This document shows, piece after piece, positions 56,066 to 64,000 of a stretch of DNA of 64,000 nt. Numbering within the stretch: the stretch's first letter is position 1; every line of letters begins with the position of its first letter. The stretch lies in assembly GCA_949318235.1 (NCBI GenBank), contig OX439131.1, positions 48,212,422 to 48,276,421 on the forward strand, read 5' to 3'. This DNA is from Ecdyonurus torrentis. Taxonomy: Eukaryota > Arthropoda > Insecta > Ephemeroptera > Heptageniidae. The notes beneath the pieces were generated by a model that was given only the letters and a program-made list of their open reading frames with translations, was not told where the DNA came from and did no database searches. The translations under genes and the position numbers were made by a program.

Positions 56066-56571
56066 TATCAATTCAAACCGAAATAGTTTTAACCTTTCCT
56101 AATTGATTACAAAACATGTTAAAAGTTGACGTAGTATCAATTTTGTACAGCATTGAGCTGTCTCGTTCCACTAGGTTGTTAGCTCTTGACGTACCATATT
56201 GGTGCAAGTACGACAATGTGAACCCCACAGGTGCGACAAAAACAAAACTGATTTCATTGCCTGATTTAATATTAATTTTACATAACAATTACGAAAATAA
56301 ATTACAAAAAAAAATTTATATATATCACCAATAAAAATTACAAACATTTTTTTTTTTTTCAGATAGCAGTTGAGATAGCATTAGCACTTTTAATATTTTT
56401 AAGTAATTTCAAGGGAGTGTTTGGAGAAATAATGAAAATATATATACATATATATTACTGGAGCATTCTCATATTGTCGTAACTGTGTGCTGAAAATTGT
56501 CAAATATCATTGTTTTCAATGTGTATAATTATTTTGCTGCACAAAGTTACAGACAAAAAATAAATGTACTG

Positions 56572-56752
56572 TACTGGAAACTCTCGATTTTGTGAAATTA
56601 CAATGAACGCAGAAAATGGACATTTCACAAAATCGCAAGCTTAAACATTGTCATGCTTATATTGAAGTCTGCTATGGACCTAACTGAGCATTTCACAGAA
56701 TTGAGAAATCACAGAATTGAACTTCACAAAATTGAGAGTTTACTGTAATACG
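56572..56752. mobile_element. Tc1/pogo-like MITE, copy 2
   Basis: ACTGGAAACTCTCGATTTTG at the left and CAAAATTGAGAGTTTACTGT at the right form the inverted repeat. It shares the internal landmarks of copy 1. Confidence 0.7.
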
Positions 56753-57760
56753 TGACAATATTTCGATACATGCATATCGCTCTGGTTGCGCCTGAAGTAC
56801 ATACTTGCATTTCAAGGTCATCTTACAAAAGGCGTACTTGTATTATTGTCCAGTACCACAAAGGGCGTACTTGCACTTGGTTTTGCATGTCAAGGTTAAC
56901 GCAGATGTGCGCACAGCCGTGATTTTAGCAAAAAGAAAGCATGCCCTTTGAGTGGAAGTAGCCAAATGCAAGTATGCCCTTTCGACACAGCCAGGGCGCT
57001 TTATTAAATCTGTATGACAGCTCGAGTGACATTTACAACACAATATAGGTAGCTCACTATTACAATATGTAGAACTGGCTAGTGATTGGCTGATACTGTT
57101 ACTATTCAATTATTGCATGATATGAAGAAATATGCAGTTTTTCAAAAATTAATAAAAAATACTTAATGTGCTCAATATATACAAATGTGCATATCAATCA
57201 AATCAGGACAATATCCTCTTTTAGAATATGAAATAAAATTAACATCCAAATTTTATTTGAGTTATTTTTATCGTTGCCAGTAACTGAACATAAAAACGTA
57301 ATAATATTTGTGTCAAATTTTGAATTTGTTGTTCAACGTGTTCTTATTGAGCTTTTTTTAATTGGAAATTTTAAATACAATAAAAATAAACATGTATTCT
57401 TATGGATCTCACTTAACAATTTTAATTAGAAAAAACTCAAAGTGAACACAGCATTGTTTAAGAAAAAGAAATAAAAAAAAAGGGGGAAAAAAAAAAAAAA
57501 AAAAAGCAACTTGAATTTTTTAACTCAAGTTTTTTATTTTTATTATTTTTTAATTACCAATTCAAAATACTGCTAGTAAACCAAAAATTACCTAATTAAC
57601 TAAATTTACTGTCTTTTCAAATATGGTACACAATTAAACACAAATAACCTTGGAGATGTTTTCATTAAATTTAGATTTACACAGACATTGCTATATATAT
57701 ATATATTTCTCAGTATCATCCCAAACTTGGTTTCCTTCCCCTCCCCCCTATTGTTTTGTT
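56753..57760. other. Non-coding stretch downstream of ENSA
   Basis: 56785-57000 holds several GGGCGTACTTGCA/CAAGTATGCCC segments in both directions. 57110-57250 is family C. Poly(A) runs near 57484-57505. No gene. Confidence 0.5.
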
Positions 57761-57766
57761 TTTATT
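57761..57766 (-). terminator. Polyadenylation signal of ENSA
   Basis: AATAAA on the minus strand, about 113 bases after the stop codon. Confidence 0.55.
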
Positions 57767-57878
57767 ATATAAGTCCCATCATAAAAGCCCCCAAAATAGT
57801 GAACCAGTGTTCTTGATAACAAGATTAAATGTAACTTGAGTGGCACTTGGTTGACGTCGCGACGTGTGACGAGCTTTC

Positions 57879-58076
57879 TTAAGTGCTGGTGTTGGTGAAG
57901 TTCAGTTTGGGTTGCTGGATGATGGATGTCTTACGTACGGGTACTGTCTCTGGCGTAGGTATGGCCTCCCCCGTGGCAAAGGGTGGGATTGAAGGGGTGA
58001 CCCTCTTAGCTGAGGCGGCACCTCCAGCACCTTTCTGTTTTGCCATCTGATAGTCGCCAGAGTCAAAGAACTTTTG
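57879..58076 (-). CDS. ENSA: ENSA coding exon 3
   Basis: The acceptor TTTTTGCAG precedes CAA AAG TTC TTT. 65 codons plus stop; holds the FDSGDY Greatwall site and the RKTS PKA-type site. Confidence 0.95.
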   Translation of the reverse strand, partial: QKFFDSGDYQMAKQKGAGGAASAKRVTPSIPPFATGEAIPTPETVPVRKTSIIQQPKLNFTNTST

Positions 58077-61000
58077 CTGCAAAAATAAAACAAAATTATC
58101 ACAATAAAAATCTAACTTTAGTTTAGAGAATAAATTGCAAGCAGTGAGATTGTTGGTAGCTTTCTGCACAACAATAGTCAAATGTTTACACATTTTTTTT
58201 TACTCTCTTTTTACTAAGCTCTAAAGTCACCCCAATTTATAATAAATTAAAAATAATAATAATAAAAAGGGAATGAACATCAAATTAGTAAAAAAATAAA
58301 ATCTATAAAAACTAAATCTAAAGAAACTTTGGTTCAAATTTATATTTTTTACACTAGCAAGGTTGTTTAAAAATCAGAAATACAATAGACCACTTACAAT
58401 GAACATTTTTTAATTGCTGTAATGTGTATGATAAAGATTTTTCAATGAGAAATGCACAAGGAAAGTTTAAATTCATTTCAAATAGTTGGTTTATTGCAAG
58501 TGGTTAGATTGTCTACAATACTTTATTTAAGTATTTTGAGAACGATTTCTGCATCATGCAATGTAAATAGCAGTCAAGCAATGGAACTATATTAAGTTGA
58601 CCTCTTTCAATATTCAAATTTCTCTTATTGTTCAGCTGGAGGCGAGGAAAAAGTTAAGAATTATTTAAAAATAAGTCCCGCTCTTAAGGATAAACAACAA
58701 CATTTTTCAACTTTAAATAAATTTTTAGAATAATACCATCATGTGAGTCTACTGGTGCTTCTCCCATTGTCAATAAAGGTGAGTTTCTTATCATTATTAG
58801 GTAAAATATCACCTTTGTTCAATTGAAGAAGCACTTTTTGGAACTAGTAGACTCATGTGTCTTATTAGAAAAGCAGACGTTGCAAAAGTGTGTTTAGTGA
58901 TAAAATAAACAAACTGACAGCTCAACAATACTAACAAAGTGCTAGCAGACGACTTTGTGTTTCTGTCTACATTTAACATGCTTTCTTATGGGGCAATGAA
59001 GCAGCTATAACTTGAGTTAGAATAATTTCTCACAGTTGAAATTTTACTGTAGCTTGCTGAGTCTCAAAGCTTTTGTTTTCCTGGATTTGAATTCCATTGG
59101 GTGAAAAAAATTATTTGTAACCAATCACTTGAAATCCAAGAAAACAAAAGCTTTGAGGCTCAGTAAGCTACAGTAAAAATTTCAACTCCTAGAAATAATT
59201 TTAACTCAAGTTATGGCTGCTTCATTGCCCCATAAGAAAGCATGTTAAATGTAGACAGAAACACAAAGTCGTCTGCTAGCACTTTGTTAGTATTGTTGAG
59301 CTGTCAGTTTGTTTATTTTATCACTAAACCTACTTTTGCAACATATACTATTACATGGAAAAACATACAAATTTAAAATTTGCATGGGTTTGGGATTCTT
59401 TAAAATCAAAAAGATTGTTGATGAATAAATTTTACTCCCCCCCCCCCCCCCCTTGTAAAGAACTTGAGACTTTTCTTAACTTTTTTCCCCCAACCTACAG
59501 CCGAACAATGCAACAAATTTGAAAGTTGCAAGTTGTCAAATACACTGATACAAACATACTTGGTTCCTTACCCCTTTGGCAAGTCTTTTTTGTAAGAAAG
59601 CGGAGTGTCCACTCATTGGCTGGATGGCTTTTGGGTAGCGAGCTTTCAGCTTGGCTTCCTCCATCTTCTCTATGTCTTGGTTGGAGGGCTGTTGGAACAA
59701 ACAACAACAACAAGTCAATTATCTAGACTGTGTACGCATGACGTCATTCTGAGTGCTTTTTAATGCTCGTCTTGAGCAATGAATAACATTGCTCAGCATA
59801 GGACAAACGTAGTTTTTGGCTACTTACTTTGGAAAATTGGCTATTTTTTGGCCATTATTGTTTTTCTTGCTTACTTGAGGTACTAATTCAACCTGTTAGC
59901 AGCATCAATGCTCTCAAAAATATTGTGAAGTATTTTCAAACTGGCAAAATGAGTCATTTCCCTATACTGGCCAATGTTATTTAGCACTCACTTATGGCGT
60001 CGACTTTAATATGACTGAAACCACCCTATAGGGTGATTGCATTGATATAAAGTCAACGCCATAACTGAGCGCTAATTGTAAGAGCTAATTACAGTACATA
60101 GTAAGTTATCTAATTACATTATGGCAGCGCTGCTCTCACCTAACCTTGAAGTATCTATACCCTTTGTCATAGAAGACGGCACTGTCTCTGATGTTAGAAA
60201 TACTGTAGCTCTACGTTAACCCATGCATGAGTCACTTAATGGACCATTTGCAATGAAATATTTTTAATTGTTGCAACGTGTAAGTGAAAACAATTTTTCA
60301 ATAAGATATACATAAAGAATATTACAATTTATTTTAAATAGTTTGTTCATTGCAAGTGGTATGGTAGAGGGGCCAGTTTTCGGCAGCCTACTTTAACATT
60401 TTTTTTTTTTTTTTACCCCAGAAAAATGCAATTCCGAGAGCTGATGATTTTTTGTATCATACATATGAACCTCCCCTACCTCCTTGATTTTTCTCTAAGC
60501 TCAGCTGTGGGTGGTTTTCCCACACAAAAAATAAAGTGCTGAAAACTGGGGGTCTGCCGAAAACTGGTCAGACATTCTACAATACATTCTAAAACATTAT
60601 CACATAGATTAATACAAAACCATGTGACTTTGACATATGAAATTTTACTGTCTCTCCCAATGTAAGGGAACAGAATATAAGTTTATAGCACCTATATAAG
60701 TAACGACCCCCCCCCCCCCCCACGGTACATCATTACAATATAAAGAAAAACTGCAACTATGCAGCATTGCAATATAAATATTAACGCTCTACACGGTGTT
60801 AGGAGAAGCAGCTGGAAGCGACCTCGCGCTAGCCAGCGCTATGTACACTATAGTGGGGATAATAATAAATAGTTTGTCTTGGGAGCGACGCGTATTATTT
60901 GAATCATTATCCAACCCTTATATTAAACAAAGTAGCACATATACCATATGTGCATATTTCTAGGATGGTGAACGATTGGAATGAAATGCCGATGAAATTA

Positions 61001-61851
61001 GTAAGATTTTTAGTGGGAATTAGAGTTAATTGTTAGCTATGCACAGTGAGTCTATGCAGCTGGGTCTGCAATTGTTCACTTAATACCCTATCTATCTCAT
61101 ACATACATACTGGTACATACTACATACATACTCTGTACTATATATTATTATGCAAAATTATAACATGATAAATAATGTGAAATGAGTTACATCCACCACG
61201 GTAATGTCTTAATTGTTCACACAAAGAATTGTTAATTACAGTACATACATATTTGCAGATCAAAATAACATGCATTCTTATGTATGTAGCTCACATAACA
61301 ATTCTAATTAGAGAAAAAGCTTATTTGTGAACGAAGCATATAGTTAGCGGGGTGGGCCCTTAGTTATAGTCCTGCAATGCTGCGGTGCAATGATAAAATA
61401 TGAAAGAGAAACTGTGTGATCATGAATTTGCATATTTTCAGCTGATGCACTAGTGAGTCACGCGATATGTCTACGCATTACATATATGTATACATACACA
61501 AGTACATACACAACTGGTGATTTTACCCATTAAGAAATCTTAAAACAAACATGTATTTAAAAAGATTGAAAGGAAAAAAAAAAAAAAAAAAAAAAAAAAC
61601 GCATGGCATGAGAGCAAATTTAAACGTACATGCAAATATATTTGTAACGAATTCGCGTGATAGAAAATTATTTTTTACAAAATAAAACTTATATAAGATA
61701 TAAATAAGATAGAATTATAAGTTTTAATCATAAAATTGGATTAAATTTGCACCTGGTTTGTTGGTTTTTGAGATTCGTCCTTGGCACTCGAAGTTTGTTC
61801 CATAGCTACTTCGTCTGTTTCAACGGTGTTCTGGACTTCTTGCTCGGACAT
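57879..61851 (-). CDS. ENSA: ENSA/ARPP19 endosulfine, PP2A-B55 inhibitor (3 coding exons, 137 aa)
   Basis: Small unstructured cytosolic/nuclear protein. When phosphorylated by Greatwall kinase it blocks PP2A-B55 and so permits entry into mitosis. Exons join in phase 0: 61851-61753 (33 aa, acidic start MSEQEVQNTVETDEVAMEQ), intron 61752-59689 (GT at 61752, AG at 59689), 59688-59572 (39 aa with MEEAKLKARYP and FLQKRLAKG), intron 59571-58077, and 58076-57879 (65 aa). The signature FDSGDYQMAK (residues 76-85) carries the Greatwall serine at 78. VRKTSI near 123 matches the C-terminal PKA site of the vertebrate proteins. 137 aa is slightly longer than the 112-121 aa of vertebrate forms, mainly in the Gly/Ala stretch (GAGGAASA). 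An acceptor-like TTTATTGTACAG sits 9 bases before the ATG. Everything needed for function is present. Confidence 0.95.
58735..58866. repeat. Hairpin in ENSA intron 2
   Basis: CATGTGAGTCTACTGGTGCTTCT with CAATAAAGGTGA pairs with TCACCTTTGTTCAATTG, AGAAGCAC and CTAGTAGACTCATGTG. Imperfect. Confidence 0.6.
58880..59342. repeat. Very long hairpin in ENSA intron 2 (arms about 210 bp)
   Basis: The left arm 58880 to about 59087 and the right arm about 59129-59342 are inverted copies with few mismatches. They start TGCAAAAGTGTGTTTAGTGA and end CACTAAACCTACTTTTGCA; inner landmarks are GTGCTAGCAGACGACTTTGT, AACATGCTTTCTTATGGGGC and AAAGCTTTTGTTTTC. The loop is about 40 bases. It could be excised as intronic double-stranded RNA. 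Confidence 0.88.
59572..59688 (-). CDS. ENSA: ENSA coding exon 2
   Basis: The acceptor TTGTTCCAACAG precedes CCC TCC AAC. The donor is GGG|GTAAGG. 39 codons, phase 0; encodes the conserved EEAKLKARYP and LQKRLAKG segments. Confidence 0.93.
59724..60030. mobile_element. Family-A MITE in ENSA intron 1
   Basis: Starts TAGACTGTGTACGCATGACG (TGACGTCA at 59739) and ends ACCACCCTATA. It shares TGAATAACATTGCTCAGCAT and TATGGCGTCGACTTTAATAT. A partial inverted copy (TAGGGTGATTGCATTG...AAGTCAACGCCATAACTGAG) abuts at 60028-60075. Confidence 0.75.
60372..60570. mobile_element. MITE in ENSA intron 1 (CCAGTTTTCGGCAG ends)
   Basis: GCCAGTTTTCGGCAG at the left pairs with CTGCCGAAAACTGGTC at the right; about 195 bp, no frame. 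Confidence 0.7.
60571..61752 (-). other. Remainder of ENSA intron 1
   Basis: AT-rich with a C-run (60708-60721), a poly(A) run (61576-61600) and ACATACATAC-like stretches. No gene seen. Confidence 0.5.
61753..61851 (-). CDS. ENSA: ENSA coding exon 1
   Basis: Starts ATG at 61851 and ends ...AACCAG at the donor CAG|GTGCAA. 33 codons, phase 0. This is the least conserved part of the protein and supplies the acidic N-terminus. Confidence 0.9.
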
Positions 61852-61862
61852 GCTAACTGTCT

Positions 61863-63130
61863 GTACAATAAATATGCAGTCCAATATCACAATAACCGAC
61901 CAAATAACGTTTAAATCACACAAATATTTAAAATAAGTCAATAAAATGACGACTTTTGTTTCTTTACCAGTTTTTTTTTAGAGCAGCTGCAACATTTCAA
62001 ATGAATAACGATAATAAAAAATACCGCGTAAATTTTGCACGAAATTTTAAAACTTTGATAAGCTCGTGCGCAATCGTGCGCAGCTCGTGGAATATATTGA
62101 AGGCTTGACTTAAATGTTAAATGTTGTATTTTTTAAACAAATTATGAATAATTGATCAAAGTTATGATTTATTTATATAACTAAAAGGAACACACATATG
62201 TTTGCTTCAAATGAAAGTAATTTCAGAATAACAAAATAAAAAAGGAAATCAAATATCGCTCAATCTCAGTATGCTTCTTTGGCTGAATTTTGTCCGAAAC
62301 GATATAATATAATGTATGACGTAAACAGAGATAACCTGCACTTGGAATTTTTGCGCTCAGGTGACAACAAGACCTCAAGACCTATAGAACCAGCCTAGAA
62401 CTAAAGAGAAAAGCAAGAGAGGAAAAGCAAGAGATACATATATTTACATATATACTACATAATGTGCTACATGTGCTCACATACATACTACATAATGGCA
62501 TCGACTTTTCTTTATGAAACTTTCGAAGAAAAAAATAATAAATTGGCAAGTATAAAATGCTATAGTATAGTAAAATGTTAGTTAAAATTTTTTATCTTGG
62601 GCAAGAATAATAAAAGAAATGTATTTTTCAATAAAAAATTTCCTATATATATTGTAAATTGTATAACAACAACAAAAAAGTCAGTTCATCCAGGCCCGTG
62701 GTACTTGGTATGCACCCTCTAATTAAAGTTAATTAAGACACGAACACGTAAGATGTCACCTTGGCACATTCTATGAACACTAACTTACACTTCGATCGTC
62801 ACCGAGGCCACAGGCTCAACAAGGCGCGCAGTAATGTGACACGTGCTTTATGGCCACGACACATATACCTTTATGCCTGTACGGTGTCTGATAACCGTAC
62901 ATTGCTGATATAACTGCGGGGCGGAACCCTTGGGTATAAACCAACTGCTGTACAAGTTCTTCGGTATGCACCTCCCAAGCCACACTCTGCACTGGTTAGG
63001 AGTATCAGCATCACTATATACTGCATATAAGCTGCACCACACTCAATACTGACAATGATCTTTGCCTATAGGGTGTAGGTATGCGCATGTAGGCATACTG
63101 ATTAATAAAGCGTTATGTGACGCCCATATA
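61863..63130. other. Upstream region of ENSA, no gene identified
   Basis: Presumably holds the ENSA promoter and any 5' non-coding exon. 62690-63060 is GC-richer and may be an interspersed repeat, but I see no ends or frame to support a call. Confidence 0.4.
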
Positions 63131-63135
63131 CTGGG

Positions 63136-63264
63136 TCTGGGTTCCGCCAGAAATTACAGATTCTCAAAGCAGAAATTTTAAAATATGGATCAAAATGACA
63201 TTTTATTACCATATATTTGTAACGTCAACAATGAGAAACTGAAATTTATGGCGGAACCCAGACT
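63136..63264. mobile_element. Short MITE (GTCTGGGTTCCGCCA ends)
   Basis: GGGTCTGGGTTCCGCCAGAAATT pairs with AAATTTATGGCGGAACCCAGAC; interior about 85 bases, AT-rich. Confidence 0.75.
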
Positions 63265-63709
63265 CTCATTTGAAGTCAACTTTCACCTTTTTTCTTTCAC
63301 TGGGGCTCGTTCACGTCCTAAATACTTTTTGATTTGTGCTTTTTGTACTTTATGAAGATGTATACACGATTTAACGTGATTAAATATAATTATGAAGCGA
63401 TTAATTAAAACCCTCAATAACATGGTAAGCTCTATACCAGCTAGGCTAACGTTCCTATATACCAGGTATTCATCTGACCGAATTATTTCTGTATTGTTGA
63501 AAACCTCACTAAAATAACATGCATTTAAATGGCAATCGTGACCTTTCAACAATGAAAATAAAATTGGAAATTTCTTATAGGGCTGGATTACCTGGTAGGC
63601 TAAAATTAACATAAACTAATGATGACCCTTGTCAGTGATCGACCTGATGACCTTTGCCAGTGACAAGTGCTGCATGATTATGTGAAGTTGCCTCTTATGA
63701 TGTATAATA
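63265..63709. other. Non-coding stretch
   Basis: Contains a 109-codon minus-strand frame (63283-63612) that I do not recognise and would not call a gene without transcript support. Confidence 0.35.
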
Positions 63710-64000
63710 AAAGTAGTAAATAAAAATACACATAATATAACAAATATAATAACTTTATTATTTATATATTAACAACATTAATTTGACACGACAAAGAAGA
63801 CACATTTATACATCACAACAATACACGATATTTGCAAGCAATTTTTGGATTGTTAACAATTAACCAACAATAAGAAAATATGTTATATATATAATTTTGT
63901 GTGTGTTTAAAGCGATACTATGGGGTAAATAAAATGTATTCTTCAAAGTTAGATAATGGTATTAAGTCCTCATATATACATTTATTACGTCCCTGAACTC
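63710..64000. repeat. Inverted duplicate of 47850-48141, including part of the TTTAAAGCGATACTATGG MITE
   Basis: It matches 47850-48141 on the opposite strand almost without change and runs off the window edge inside the MITE. Confidence 0.85.

Noticed and set aside
63283..63612. 109-codon minus-strand frame next to a MITE
   Set aside because: No family resemblance; borders on repeats; kept only as a note.

Overview
The window is nuclear DNA from an AT-rich invertebrate animal. I cannot name the species. The evidence is: spliced genes with GT-AG introns and AATAAA signals, a clear animal ENSA/ARPP19 cell-cycle gene, a degenerate Ty3/Gypsy-type retrotransposon, and a very dense load of small inverted-repeat transposons (MITEs), foldbacks, TA, TATAA and GAA microsatellites and poly(A)/poly(T) tracts. 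I see no rRNA gene, tRNA gene or CRISPR array.

Layout. 1-7430 (minus strand): internal part of a broken Ty3/Gypsy-type element. A third, membrane-type ORF runs off the left edge; then come integrase, RNase H, reverse transcriptase, protease and gag, with a primer-binding site at 7408-7425. Two MITEs sit inside its ORFs, and in each case removing the insert plus one target-site copy brings the frame back exactly. 9139-22302 (plus strand): the main locus. A 346-aa protein of unknown function lies on one exon (9151-10191). A putative 671-bp intron separates it from an intronless, about 11-kb coding block in two abutting frames. The first frame (2,197 aa) has an N-terminal glycine-rich region and a full SecA-type ATPase motor with all nucleotide-binding motifs. 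The second (1,492 aa) has a helical start, a hydrophobic 'ISEGIGDIIY' module, an OTU-like DNNCLF cysteine motif and a C-terminal GIY-YIG-like domain. The frames meet with a one-base offset at 17520-17535, which suggests one giant protein broken by a single indel or a -1 shift. 22738-57700: a long stretch without recognisable host genes, filled with MITE families, hairpins, satellites and a 129-bp tandem array. 57879-61851 (minus strand): ENSA/ARPP19 in three coding exons, whose introns hold more foldbacks, including one with arms of about 210 bp. The right end (63710-64000) is an inverted duplicate of 47850-48141.

How it fits together. The most novel item is the SecA / OTU-like / GIY-YIG-like locus with its companion ORF. 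SecA motors are normally bacterial or plastid; here one is built into a large animal protein beside a peptidase-like and a nuclease-like domain, an architecture that looks like a cytoplasmic effector or defence machine rather than a secretion motor. That function is inference. A second theme is that at least 17 copies of the palindromic CRE octamer TGACGTCA occur in the window, most of them inside MITEs.
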